DNA of 64,000 bases, from NCBI GenBank assembly GCA_018896025.1, contig JAHIND010000006.1:124001-188000 (forward strand), read 5' to 3'. This DNA is from Pseudomonadota bacterium. Lineage in GTDB: Bacteria; Desulfobacterota; Desulfarculia; Desulfarculales; Desulfarculaceae. A model generated the notes under the pieces. That model saw nothing but the letters and a program-made list of their open reading frames with translations, was not told where the DNA came from and searched no databases. Shown piece by piece: positions 24,546 to 34,370 of this stretch (within the stretch, counting starts at the first letter, position 1; each line of letters opens with the position of its first letter). The position numbers were made by a program, and so were the translations under genes.

Positions 24546-25697
24546 TCAGATAGCCCCGATCAGCCTGGCGATGACCAAGCGCTGGATCTCGCTGGTGCCC
24601 TCCCCTATGGTCAGCAGCTTATAGTCGCGGTAAAAGCGCTCCACGTCGTACTCCTGCATCAGGCCGTAGCCGCCGTGAAGCTGCACGGCCTGGTCGGTCA
24701 CCCGCCCCATCACCTCCGAGGCGTAGAGCTTGGCCATGGCCGCGTGCTTGGAGAAAAACTTGTGGTTGTCGCGTAGCCAGCAGGCGTTGTAGAGCAGCAG
24801 GCGGGACGCCTCGATCTCCATGGCCATGTCTGCCAGCTTGAAGGCGTTGATCTGAAAGCTCGATATGGGCTTGCCGAACTGCTTGCGCTCCTTGGCGTAG
24901 CGCAGGGCCAGCTCGTAGGCCCCCTGGGCCCCGCCCACGCCCATGGCCCCGATGGACAGCCGCCCGCCGTCCAGGGTCTCCAGCATCTGGTGGAAACCCT
25001 TGCCCCGCGTACCCAGGATGTTGTCCTTGGGCACCCGGCAGTCGTCGAAATACAGCTCGCTGGTGTTGGAGGCCCGCCACATCATCTTGCCGTGCATCTC
25101 CCTGGCCTCGAAGCCCGGAGTGCCGTGCTCCACCAGGATGCACGACAGCTCGTCGCGGCCGCCCTCGCGCTTGCCGGTCTTGCACATCACCGTCACCCCG
25201 ATGCTGTTGGGGGCGCTGGCGTTGGTGATGAAAATCTTGGACCCGTTTATCACCCACTGGTCGCCGTCCAGGATGGCGGTGGTGGCGCTGTTGCCCGCGT
25301 CGGAGCCCGCGCCCGGCTCGGTGAGGCCGAAGCCCCATATGCCCTCGCCGGTGCACAGCTTGGGCAGGTACTTGCGCTTCTGCTCCTCGCTGCCGTAGTA
25401 GTACAGCGGCGATATGCCCAGGGAGTTGCCCGCGGCTATGGTGGCGGCGTGGGAGCCGTCGATACGGGCCAGCTCCTCCACCGCGATGATGTAGGAGACA
25501 TAGTCCATACCCTGGCCGCCGTACTCCTCGGCCACGATCATGCCGAACAGGCCCAGCTCGCCCATGGCCCGGCAGGTGTCCACGGAGAACTCCTCCTTGC
25601 GGTCCAGCTCCCGGGCCACCGGGGCTATCTCTTTTTCTGCGAAGTCCCTGACCGTCTTGCGCAGGATTTCCTGCTCCATGGTAAGCTCGAAATCCAT
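24546..25697 (-). CDS. Acyl-CoA dehydrogenase
   Basis: FAD-dependent alpha,beta-dehydrogenation of an acyl-CoA, passing electrons to ETF. The 383-residue protein has the standard blocks FGLTEPGAGSDAG, ITNASAPNSIGVTVM, RKQFGKPISSFQ, QLHGGYGLMQEYDVERFYRD and the C-terminal IGEGTSEIQRLVIAR with the usual catalytic glutamate. GGAGGAGGGG precedes the ATG. It is the third enzyme gene after the thiolase-like and OB-fold genes, so its substrate is probably the same branched, aromatic or dicarboxylic acyl-CoA. A BbsG-like (benzylsuccinyl-CoA) or short-chain role cannot be separated by eye. Confidence 0.92.
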   Translation of the reverse strand: MDFELTMEQEILRKTVRDFAEKEIAPVARELDRKEEFSVDTCRAMGELGLFGMIVAEEYGGQGMDYVSYIIAVEELARIDGSHAATIAAGNSLGISPLYYYGSEEQKRKYLPKLCTGEGIWGFGLTEPGAGSDAGNSATTAILDGDQWVINGSKIFITNASAPNSIGVTVMCKTGKREGGRDELSCILVEHGTPGFEAREMHGKMMWRASNTSELYFDDCRVPKDNILGTRGKGFHQMLETLDGGRLSIGAMGVGGAQGAYELALRYAKERKQFGKPISSFQINAFKLADMAMEIEASRLLLYNACWLRDNHKFFSKHAAMAKLYASEVMGRVTDQAVQLHGGYGLMQEYDVERFYRDYKLLTIGEGTSEIQRLVIARLIGAI

Positions 25698-25836
25698 CCC
25701 CTCCTCCGCGCTGACTGGTATTGCCCACTCACTCTAGAAAATCAGCCGCCTCGCCGTCAAGATGCCGCCGGGCCCGGCCAATATGGGCTCAAATGGGCGG
25801 GGAGCCCTTTTGGGCCCCCCGCATGCGCCTCTAGCC

Positions 25837-26340
25837 TTACTTGGGCACCCAGCAAATGTCCAAGATGGTGTGGGTGGGGTTCTCGGTGCGGAACTCGGCC
25901 TTGACCGGCATGCCGGTCACCGGCTTGCCCTGTTTTAGCCACCCCTTGAATATGGTGTCCACCCCGTCTATCTGCACGTCGATCTGCCAGTAGGGGGTTT
26001 CCATCTCGATGCCTATGCCCGCGTAGTCCAGCATGGTGTAGGCGTATATCTTGCCTTCGCTGGGAACCTGGACCCACTCGGTGCGGGCGTAGCAGTCCGG
26101 GCAGTCGGCCCTGGGCGGCAGCCAGGTGGAGTTCTCGGTGCACTCGGGATTGGTGCACTTGGTGGCCATCAGCTTGCCTTCGGTGAGCCCCTTGAAGAAG
26201 GGGGTCAGCAGGCCATAGGTGTGATGATGAGTAAAGGTGCGGGGCCAGTTGATCACCCAGAAGTCGTCGCTCTGGTCGAACAGGTCGTTGGGAGTGCCGA
26301 TGTACTTGGTGGTCAGGGGACCTTCGTATGCCTTAGTCAT
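25837..26340 (-). CDS. Zn-ribbon/OB-fold (DUF35) acyl-CoA-associated protein
   Basis: 167 residues. A zinc ribbon CTNPEC...CPDC (about 62-83) is followed by an OB-fold strand pattern (GKIYAYTMLDYAGIGIEMETPYWQIDVQIDG, GMPVKAEFR). Such proteins pair with thiolase- or HMG-CoA-synthase-like partners, closing the active site and channelling CoA esters (known for archaeal thiolase complexes and for BbsA with BbsB). The thiolase-like gene ends 15 bases upstream, so a heteromeric complex is likely. An N-terminal extension of about 55 residues precedes the ribbon. Confidence 0.85.
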   Translation of the reverse strand: MTKAYEGPLTTKYIGTPNDLFDQSDDFWVINWPRTFTHHHTYGLLTPFFKGLTEGKLMATKCTNPECTENSTWLPPRADCPDCYARTEWVQVPSEGKIYAYTMLDYAGIGIEMETPYWQIDVQIDGVDTIFKGWLKQGKPVTGMPVKAEFRTENPTHTILDICWVPK

Positions 26341-26355
26341 TTTCGATCTCCTTTC

Positions 26356-27723
26356 CTACCAGGCCTTGCGCAGAATGCCGCAGGTTACATGTGAGCCGAC
26401 CCCGGCATGGCTGATCCACAGGCCCTGCTTGGGGTCCTTGACCTGGAGGCTCTTCCAATCGGCCGGTTTTTCCTTGCCTGCCCGGTCCCACCATTTCTTG
26501 TCGCCGTGGATGTAGTCGTAGCGGTCCTGGAGCTGCCAGAACACCTCGCAGGCCTGCCACACGCCGGTGGCGCCCACCGCGTGCATGGTGCCCAGGAGGC
26601 CGCCGGACAGGTTGGAGGGGCACTTACCCTCAAAGTAGGCGTCGCCGCTCTCGATGTAGTCCGGCTCCTGGCCATAGGGCCGAAGGCCGATATCGCCATA
26701 GGTCTGGATGTCGCTGATGGTGAAGGCGTCGTGCAGTTCCACCAGGTCCATTTCTTCCAAGGGATCGTGGACCCCGGCCATGCGGTAGGCCAGGTAGGCG
26801 GCGAAGCGCGCCGCCAGGAAGGACTCGAAGCCGGGCCAGCGGCCGGACTCCTTCAAGAGCTCGTCGTACTGGCCGGGCTCCTCGTTGGGCAGCAAGGGAA
26901 TCTCCATGTGACGGCGGTCGGCCACCCGAAGGGTGTGGGTGCCGCCGGCCATGAATATCTCCACCGGGTGGTCGGAGAGCTTGTAGGCCATCTCCTCGTT
27001 GCACAGCAGGGCAGAGGCGCTGCCCGCGGTCATGGCGCAGCACTCCAGGAAACGCAGGGGATAGGCGCTCATGCGCGACTCCAACACCTCCTCCACGGTG
27101 TGGTGGCCCGGCTGCTGGGCGTTGGGGTTGCTCATGGCGTAGCCCCGGTTTTTCACCGCCACCTTGGCCCTGGTCACCTCCGAGAGGTTGTAGGCCTCGG
27201 CAAAGCGGTTGGCCATGGGCGCGTAATAGGAGCTGTAGATGCGGCCCATGCGGGTCTCGAAGTCCTTGCAGGCGGCGGTGGCGATGTAGAAATTGCCGGC
27301 GCGGGTGTCCACCTCGTCCATGCGCTCCCAGCCGCTGACCAGCGCGCAGTCGGCGTAGCCGCTGGCTATGGCCATGCAGCCGTTGAGCATGGCCGCCCCG
27401 CCGGTGGCCCCGCCGGTCTTGATGCCGGTGTTCCACAGGGGGTCCAGACCCAGGTAGTCGTGAATCTTGGCCTCGCACAGAAGCTGATCCTGGAAGTGGT
27501 CGGCGAACTCGCCGTAGGCCGCGTACTGGATGGAGTCCTTGATTTCCTTGGGTGAGAGCTTGAGGTCGTTGTCCTCAAGCATCATCTTGTAGCCCATCAT
27601 CACCAGCTCTTCCAGCTTGTACTCCGGGAAGTACTTGCGGAAGGGGGTGCAGCCGCCGGCGACCATGAACACCCTTCTGGACCACTGGGGCACCCTCAAA
27701 TTGCCCTTGCCGAATTTGATCAT
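26356..27723 (-). CDS. Thiolase-superfamily protein lacking the usual nucleophilic cysteine
   Basis: 455 residues, larger than a typical thiolase (about 390). SCP2/acetyl-CoA acetyltransferase features are present: ELHDAFTISDIQTYGDIGL, CPSNLSGGLLGTMHAVGATG and a final SHAGVGSHVTCGILRKAW. The segment normally NxACASG reads KTGGATGG, putting Gly105 where the acyl-accepting cysteine belongs; the His of the HDAF and MHAVGATG motifs remain. It may use another nucleophile or be a lyase-like CoA enzyme working with the OB-fold partner (compare BbsAB). GAGGAGGG precedes the ATG. First enzyme gene after the XRE-cupin regulator. Confidence 0.82.
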   Translation of the reverse strand: MIKFGKGNLRVPQWSRRVFMVAGGCTPFRKYFPEYKLEELVMMGYKMMLEDNDLKLSPKEIKDSIQYAAYGEFADHFQDQLLCEAKIHDYLGLDPLWNTGIKTGGATGGAAMLNGCMAIASGYADCALVSGWERMDEVDTRAGNFYIATAACKDFETRMGRIYSSYYAPMANRFAEAYNLSEVTRAKVAVKNRGYAMSNPNAQQPGHHTVEEVLESRMSAYPLRFLECCAMTAGSASALLCNEEMAYKLSDHPVEIFMAGGTHTLRVADRRHMEIPLLPNEEPGQYDELLKESGRWPGFESFLAARFAAYLAYRMAGVHDPLEEMDLVELHDAFTISDIQTYGDIGLRPYGQEPDYIESGDAYFEGKCPSNLSGGLLGTMHAVGATGVWQACEVFWQLQDRYDYIHGDKKWWDRAGKEKPADWKSLQVKDPKQGLWISHAGVGSHVTCGILRKAW

Positions 27724-27770
27724 CGATTCCCTCCTCTAGACTAAAGTCGGCCAAGCGGCGCCCGCCGCTA

Positions 27771-28313
27771 CTACATGGTTCCCACCCACAACACCACGGC
27801 AAGCTCCTTGCCGGTGTTGGCGATGGCCTGGGCCTTTGGCTCGGCCCAGAAATGGGCGGCGTCGTGTTTTTCCAAGTGGAACACCTTGTCCCCGTGATGC
27901 AGCTCAATCTGGCCGTCCAAAACGCACAGGACCTCTTGGCCGTTTTTGATATCCTTGCGCACCGGCAGCGACATGCCGGGCTCTATGAACAAAACCGCGC
28001 TGTCCAAGACCTCGCGGTCTTTTGGCGGACTCATGCGTCGAGTGACAAAGCCGGTGTGAGGCATGTCCACCTCGTCCCACTCATCGGTCCTGAAAACAAA
28101 GACCCGTTCCTGGTTCTGCAGGCGGCTTAATAAACCGCCCACGTCCACGGCCAGGGCCTGACCGATGGACATCAGGGTCTCCACCGAGGGGGACTTGACG
28201 TTGTTCTCCACCTGGCTGAGAAAGCCTTCGGAGACGCCGGCCTTTTCGGCCACTGCTTTCAGCGTAAGGTTCTTTTCCTTACGGCAGCGGCGCAGCTCGT
28301 TACCTAGATTCAC
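27771..28313 (-). CDS. XRE family regulator with cupin domain, local regulator of the acyl-CoA operon
   Basis: 180 residues: helix-turn-helix at about 5-60 (ELRRCRKEKNLTLKAVAEKAGVSEGFLSQVENNVKSPS) and a cupin at about 105-178 (GQEVLCVLDGQIELHHGDKVFHLEKHDAAHFW). The start is GTG at 28313. It is first in the operon with the thiolase-like, OB-fold and dehydrogenase genes (47-base gap to the next). A palindrome fills the spacer of its promoter, so autorepression with an acyl-CoA or acid as signal is the obvious model. Confidence 0.87.
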   Translation of the reverse strand: MNLGNELRRCRKEKNLTLKAVAEKAGVSEGFLSQVENNVKSPSVETLMSIGQALAVDVGGLLSRLQNQERVFVFRTDEWDEVDMPHTGFVTRRMSPPKDREVLDSAVLFIEPGMSLPVRKDIKNGQEVLCVLDGQIELHHGDKVFHLEKHDAAHFWAEPKAQAIANTGKELAVVLWVGTM

Positions 28314-28337
28314 GTTTTTATCCGAATTATTATTGAC

Positions 28338-28362
28338 TTAACCAAGAAGGGGGTTCGGTTAA
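28338..28362. promoter_or_regulatory. Inverted repeat in the XRE-cupin leader
   Basis: TTAACC (28338-28343) and GGTTAA (28357-28362) separated by 13 bases, just downstream of the minus-strand -10. Possible second operator. Confidence 0.4.
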
Positions 28363-28367
28363 TATTT

Positions 28368-28396
28368 ACCATAAGCCAATATTTTGGCTTGGTCAA
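28368..28396 (-). promoter_or_regulatory. Promoter with embedded operator for the XRE-cupin/acyl-CoA operon
   Basis: Minus-strand TTGACC (28396-28391), 17-base spacer, TATGGT (28373-28368). A perfect 7-bp palindrome AAGCCAA-TATT-TTGGCTT (28373-28390) occupies the spacer, the classical place for a repressor site. The 390-base gap 28314-28703 holds this control region and the sigma-54 region of zraP, and no other gene that I can see. Confidence 0.6.
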
Positions 28397-28477
28397 GAAA
28401 AATAGGCAAAGGGGTAGGCTTTGGCAGGCCGTGGGGAATGGCGCGGCGCAAGGAGCACGACCTGCGCCCAGCGCATA

Positions 28478-28530
28478 GTGCATAATATTTTCTCACCGCC
28501 TCTTTGTCGTGCTAATATTTTTCTCCGCCC
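28478..28530 (+). promoter_or_regulatory. Tandem direct repeats, probable ZraR enhancer sites
   Basis: Two near-identical units, GTGCATAATATTTTCTCACC from 28478 and GTGCTAATATTTTTCTCCGC from 28509, 31 bases apart (about three helical turns). They lie about 95-150 bases upstream of the sigma-54 promoter, where an enhancer-binding protein such as the ZraR-like regulator would bind. Confidence 0.55.
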
Positions 28531-28624
28531 CCATCCCTTCTCCTCGCGATGCTCGCCATGTCATCATTTTATATCTTTTTGTTATTATTGGTAAAATTAA
28601 TTTTATCCCCTCTCTGGCAACCGT

Positions 28625-28640
28625 TGGCACGCTGCCTGCT
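28625..28640 (+). promoter_or_regulatory. Sigma-54 promoter of zraP
   Basis: TGGCACGCTGCCTGCT matches TGGCAC-N5-TTGCW: the invariant GG is at 28626-28627 and GC at 28638-28639 with correct spacing. It sits 64 bases before the zraP start, and a sigma-54 activator is encoded two genes downstream. Confidence 0.75.
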
Positions 28641-28703
28641 TGTTATTGGGGCAACCGGATACGCACCTAACAAAAACTGGGAACCTCGTAAAGGAGACTG
28701 AGT

Positions 28704-29216
28704 ATGAAAAAGATGATGGTGATCTTAGGCAGCATGGCTCTGGTGGCCACCATGGCGGTGGGCGCGTGGGCCGGCCCCTGGGGTCCTGGCCAGGGTTACG
28801 GTCCTGGCAACTGCCCTGGTTACGCTGCCGGTCCCGGCGGCGGTCCCGGCTACGGCCCCGGCCCCAACATGACCAAGGAGCAGAAGGAGCAGTTCGAGCA
28901 GTTCCAGGCCAAGCGGGCCGCCTTCTTGAAGGACACCCTGCCCCTGCGCCAAACCCTGGCCACCAAGGGCATCGAGCTGCGCACCCTGTACGCCCAGCCC
29001 GACGCGGACCAGGCCAAGGTCAAGGCCCTGCAGAACGAGCTGATCGACCTGCGCGGCCAGTTGGCCAAGAAGGCCAATGACGCCGGTCTGCCCGGCTACG
29101 GCTTCGGACGCGACTTCCATCGCGGCCCCCGCGGCGGTTACGGCCAGGGCATGATGGGTTACGGTCACGGCATGGGCTACGGTCACGGCATGGGCTACGG
29201 TCCAGTCGGCAACTAG
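28704..29216 (+). CDS. zraP: ZraP/Spy-like periplasmic zinc-binding stress chaperone
   Basis: 170 residues: signal peptide MKKMMVILGSMALVATMAVGAWA, a Gly/Pro/Tyr-rich segment, a helical LTXXQ-like domain (MTKEQKEQFEQFQAKRAAFLKDTLPLR, continuing to about 125), and a C-terminal Gly-Tyr-His tract with repeated GYGHGM units that could bind zinc. ZraP represses its own two-component system and acts as a chaperone in the periplasm. AAAGGAG precedes the ATG. Transcribed from a sigma-54 promoter; a hairpin after it probably lowers expression of the downstream kinase gene. Confidence 0.82.
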   Translation: MKKMMVILGSMALVATMAVGAWAGPWGPGQGYGPGNCPGYAAGPGGGPGYGPGPNMTKEQKEQFEQFQAKRAAFLKDTLPLRQTLATKGIELRTLYAQPDADQAKVKALQNELIDLRGQLAKKANDAGLPGYGFGRDFHRGPRGGYGQGMMGYGHGMGYGHGMGYGPVGN

Positions 29217-29240
29217 CGGTAAGCACCCTCCCTCGGTTAC

Positions 29241-29274
29241 AATCAGGGTCCGGGCGCAGGCTCGGGCCCTGATT
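29241..29274 (+). terminator. Hairpin between zraP and zraS (partial terminator or mRNA stabiliser)
   Basis: AATCAGGG/CCCTGATT (29241-29248, 29267-29274) with further internal pairing, but no T run. Placed after the abundant periplasmic gene, it could set the ratio of ZraP to ZraS/ZraR. Confidence 0.5.
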
Positions 29275-29296
29275 GGCTTAGGAGAAAAGAGCAAAA

Positions 29297-30774
29297 ATGA
29301 CCGACACCCCCTCCAGCCCCCTGGCCGAGCCCAAAAGCAGGCTAACCGGCCTTTTACTGGTGGGGGTTTTGCTTCTTATCCTGGCGGTGATCGGAGTCAC
29401 CACCGCCCGGCGCATGCAAAGCACCGGACAGTTGATGCGCCACGCCCTGGCCACCCAGGGCGAACTAGTGATCAAGTCCCTGGAAGGGGCCACCCGCTTC
29501 GGCATGCGTCACCACATGTGGGGCTCGCTTCGGATGCAGTCCCTGGTGGAAGAAATGCTGCGCCTGCCTTCCCTGCACTCCCTGGCGGTCATAGGCCCCC
29601 TGGGCGAGGTGCTGGCCGCCGGGGTGGCCTCCAGCGGCGTGGACGACGTACCCGGCCAGGCCCTCACCGGCCTGCCTCCCAGCGTGCAGCAGGCCATCGA
29701 CAAGCGCATGCCGGTGATCCAGTTCCTGGGCAAGGAGCTGGTGGTGGGCCGCCCCTTCGAGCCCCTGGCCCCCTTCCAGCGGCCGGGGCGCTCCTTGCCT
29801 TCCTGGGCCCGCTCCATGGACGACCACATGCGCCGCATGATGGGCCCGCCCCCGGATGGTCCTGATGGCCGGGGACTAGACGGTCGTGGACCCGGCTCCC
29901 CTCCCCCGAACCTGAAGCCGGGCTACGTGCTGGTGCGCCTGTCCACCGCTTCCATCCATGCCGCCCAGGGCCGCGACCTTATCAGTTCGCTTATCCTGGC
30001 CGGGGTGGTGTTCTTCTCCACCGGCGCCCTGGCCGCGACCATGTTTTTCTACGCCCGGCGGCGTCAGGGCGAGCTGGCCCGCCTGCGCGAGGAGGTGGCC
30101 GAAAACCAGCACCTGGCCGCCGTGGGCCGTTTGGCCGGTTCGGTGGCCCACGAGGTGCGCAACCCCCTTTCCGCCGTGCGCGGCCTGGTGCAGTACCTGG
30201 CCAAGGGCCATGAGCCGGGCACCCGCTCCTACCAGTGCGCCGAGACCGCAGTGGCCGAGGTGGACCGTTTGGAACGGGTGGTTTCCAGCCTGCTGGACTA
30301 CACCCGCCCCCGTTCGCCGCGCCTGATCTCCATGGATTTGCATGAGAGCATCGCCGGCACCCTGCGTCTTTTGGCCGACGAGCCCCGCTCCCAGGGAGTG
30401 GAGATCATCAGCCGCTTGGACCACGAACTGCCCCTGGTCAAAGCCGACCCGGACCAGGTTCGCCAGATAATGATGAACCTGATCATCAATGCCCTAGAGG
30501 CCAACAACGGCACGGGCCTGGTTAGCGTTGCCGCCCACCAAAGCGGCCGCCTGGTGCAGGTGGAGGTGAGCGACCAAGGGCCCGGTCTGCCTCCCGGCAA
30601 GTCCGAGGAAATTTTCGACCCCTTCTTCAGCACCAAGGAAAGGGGCAGCGGCCTGGGCCTGGCCATCGCCCGCCGGCTGGCCCGTGGCATGGGCGGCGAG
30701 TTGACCGCCGGATCGGCCGTGGAGCATGGTGGAGCCAGATTCATCCTCACCCTCATCCCCGACGAGGCACACGC

Positions 30775-30778
<4 letters not shown>
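29297..30778 (+). CDS. zraS: ZraS-like sensor histidine kinase
   Basis: 493 residues with membrane helices near 17-37 and 227-252 around a periplasmic sensor region that contains a His/Met- and Pro/Gly-rich stretch (about 170-205), possibly metal-binding. The cytoplasmic part has the H-box VGRLAGSVAHEVRNPLSAVRGL, N-box QIMMNLIINALEAN, G1 DQGPGLPPG, F-box DPFFSTKERGSGLGLAIA. There is no PAS domain. It senses envelope stress or zinc and phosphorylates the regulator encoded next, whose ATG overlaps its stop. Confidence 0.87.
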
Positions 30779-32133
<1,355 letters not shown>

Positions 32134-32158
32134 TCGCCCCGCCGCTCAGCCCCATCCC

Positions 32159-32204
32159 CCCCACTAAAATAGTTATTTTAGTGGGGCAACGGGATAATTA
32201 TAAT
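32159..32204 (+). promoter_or_regulatory. Perfect palindrome overlapping the promoter of the HD-GYP gene
   Basis: A 12-bp perfect stem (32159-32170 with 32175-32186, loop AGTT) of CCCCACTAAAAT sequence, without a following T run, lies just upstream of a perfect -10 TATAAT (32199-32204). The -35 position falls in the right arm. It looks more like an operator than a terminator, though it could also close the zra transcript. Confidence 0.5.
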
Positions 32205-32285
32205 GCTTGTTTAAGGTGTTATGAGTGAATTAGGGTAAGATGACTCGTCTGGTGGCCGCCAACGCCGTTCAAGCCGAGGAGGGTC

Positions 32286-34370
32286 ATGAACTATCCCGAG
32301 CGAATTTTTTTCCTCGGCTTGCCGCCCAAACTGGAGCGGGAGGCCCGTAGCCGCCTATGCCCCAAGAACTCCGACCGGGTGCTTTTGTCCACCAGCGACC
32401 TGCTGGCAATCAAGGAAAACCTGCCCCAACAGCCCGACCTTTTGTTGCTGTACGCCGCCAAGCCTGAAGACGCCTCCCAAGCCCTGGCCATGCTGCAAAA
32501 GCAGAGCCCATATTTTCCCACCATCATCATCGATCCCGACCCCAGCATGGAAAAGGCCATGGAACTGTTGCGGGAGGGCGCGGCCGATTACCTGGGGCTC
32601 AAACAACTGGACCGCCTGGAGGCGGCGGCGGTGATGGCGGTCAACCGCCGGATTTCCCGCACCCAGATGCTCTCGGCCAGCGAAAAGCGTTACCGCACCC
32701 TGGTGGAGACCATGAAGGACGGCCTGGTGGCCATCGACAACCAGCGCCGCATCACCTTCGTCAACCCGGCTCTGTGCTCCATGATGGGCTACAGCGAAGA
32801 GGAGTTGCTGGGACAAGGCATCCATTTGTTTTTCGACAGCGCCAACCAGGCGTTGCTGGAAGAGCACCTGGTCAAGAGGCGCGAGGGGATATCCTCTTCT
32901 TACGACGTCGAGGTGATCACCAAGGCGGGCGACCATATACCCACTCTAATATCGGCATCGCCGCTCATAGATTCCGAAGGCCAGCCGTTGGGCTCCATGG
33001 CCATCTACACCGACCTGAGAGAGCTCAAGCGCATGGAAAGCGAAGTGCGCCAGGCGGCCAGCGAATGGCGCCAGTGCTTCGACGCCCTGGAAGACATGGT
33101 GGTGGTCATCAGCAACGACTGCAAGGTGCAGCGCTGCAACAAGGCCCTGAGCAAGTACCTGGGCCTTGGCTTCGATGAAATCGTGGGCCAGCCCTGCTAC
33201 CGCATAATGCACGGGACAGACGCGCAGCCGGTGGCCTGCCCGCACAAACAGGTGGTGGCCACGGGCAAGGCCACCCTGGCGGACTATCTAGACCCCAAGA
33301 CCGGCAGGCTCTTCTCCCTCACCGTGTCCCCCATTTCCTCGGGCGACGGCGTGGTCATGGCTTCGGTTCATCTATACCGCGACATCACCGAGCACCGGCG
33401 GCAGGAAAAGGAGCGCATGAAGCTGAGCCGCGCCATCACCGAAGGCCTGGAAGCCACCACCATGGCCCTTACCAACATGGTGGACAGCCGCGACCCCTAC
33501 ACCTCTGGCCACAGCCAACGGGTGGCCGAGCTGGCGGTGAAGGTGGCCACCCACATGGGCCTGAGCAGCGACGACCTGGAGGGGATCAAGTTCTGCGGCC
33601 TACTGCACGATATCGGCAAGGGAGCCATCCCCCTGGACATCCTCAACCGGCCCGGCAAGCTCACCGAACACGAGCACGGCATCATCCGCGAGCACCCCAC
33701 CACCGCCTACCACATCCTGGAAAACATCTCCTTCCCCTGGCCCGTGGCCCGGGTGGTCTACGAGCACCACGAGCGCCTGGACGGCTCGGGCTATCCCCAG
33801 GGTCTTACCGGGGAGCAGACCCATCCCTGGGCCAAGCTTTTGGCGGTGTGCGACGTGGTGGAGGCCATGACCAGCCACCGCCCCTACCGCCCGGCCCACA
33901 GCATGCACGACGCCTTCACGGTGCTCAGGGAGGGGGCGGGCAGCCAGTATGACTCCGAGATAGTCAAGGCGGCCCTGGAGGCCCTGGGCAGCGACGACCG
34001 CCGGGTGACGGTGGTGGACGACGACCAGGGGGTGCTCAGCGTCTACACCAGCTTTTTGAAGCGCGCCGGCATGGAAGTGTTCAGTTACAACGATCCCAAG
34101 CTGGCCCTGGAGGCCTACGAGCAAAACCCCACGCCTACTCTGTTGACGGACCTGAAGATGCCGGGGCTCAGCGGCCTGGACGTGCTCAAGGCGGTCAAGA
34201 AGATAAAGCCCAACGCCGAGGTCATCGTGGTCACCGGCCACGGGGACAAGGAAAGCGTGGTGGCGGCCATGCGCATGGGCGCTTCGGACTATCTGGAAAA
34301 ACCGGTGCAGATGGCCGAGCTGCAACAGGCGGTGGAACGGGCCCGGCGGCGCTACAGCAAGGGCAGTTAG
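32286..34370 (+). CDS. PAS-PAS-HD-GYP-receiver protein (c-di-GMP phosphodiesterase type)
   Basis: 694 residues. An N-terminal receiver-like domain (1-125) lacks the acceptor Asp (LLLLYAAKP). PAS 1 is at about 132-250; PAS 2 at 258-372 includes Cys304 and Cys318 in CYRIMHG and ACPH. The HD-GYP domain (385-550) has GHSQRV, HD at 441-442, IREHP and HHERLDGSGYP ending at 504. A C-terminal receiver has acceptor Asp622 (LLTDLKMPG). All HD-GYP metal ligands appear present, so c-di-GMP hydrolysis is expected. A second, C-terminal receiver is unusual, since most HD-GYP proteins carry it at the N-terminus. The gene overlaps the convergent helicase gene by four bases. Confidence 0.9.
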   Translation: MNYPERIFFLGLPPKLEREARSRLCPKNSDRVLLSTSDLLAIKENLPQQPDLLLLYAAKPEDASQALAMLQKQSPYFPTIIIDPDPSMEKAMELLREGAADYLGLKQLDRLEAAAVMAVNRRISRTQMLSASEKRYRTLVETMKDGLVAIDNQRRITFVNPALCSMMGYSEEELLGQGIHLFFDSANQALLEEHLVKRREGISSSYDVEVITKAGDHIPTLISASPLIDSEGQPLGSMAIYTDLRELKRMESEVRQAASEWRQCFDALEDMVVVISNDCKVQRCNKALSKYLGLGFDEIVGQPCYRIMHGTDAQPVACPHKQVVATGKATLADYLDPKTGRLFSLTVSPISSGDGVVMASVHLYRDITEHRRQEKERMKLSRAITEGLEATTMALTNMVDSRDPYTSGHSQRVAELAVKVATHMGLSSDDLEGIKFCGLLHDIGKGAIPLDILNRPGKLTEHEHGIIREHPTTAYHILENISFPWPVARVVYEHHERLDGSGYPQGLTGEQTHPWAKLLAVCDVVEAMTSHRPYRPAHSMHDAFTVLREGAGSQYDSEIVKAALEALGSDDRRVTVVDDDQGVLSVYTSFLKRAGMEVFSYNDPKLALEAYEQNPTPTLLTDLKMPGLSGLDVLKAVKKIKPNAEVIVVTGHGDKESVVAAMRMGASDYLEKPVQMAELQQAVERARRRYSKGS

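Noticed and set aside
25795-25830. GC hairpin between the dehydrogenase and OB-fold genes as a terminator
   Set aside because: No T run on either strand and the flanking genes form one operon; at most a weak attenuator or mRNA-processing hairpin.
29140-29210. Possible tandem DNA repeat GGGTTACGGTCACGGCAT type
   Set aside because: It encodes the GYGHGM units of the ZraP tail, so it is a coding repeat, not a separate element.
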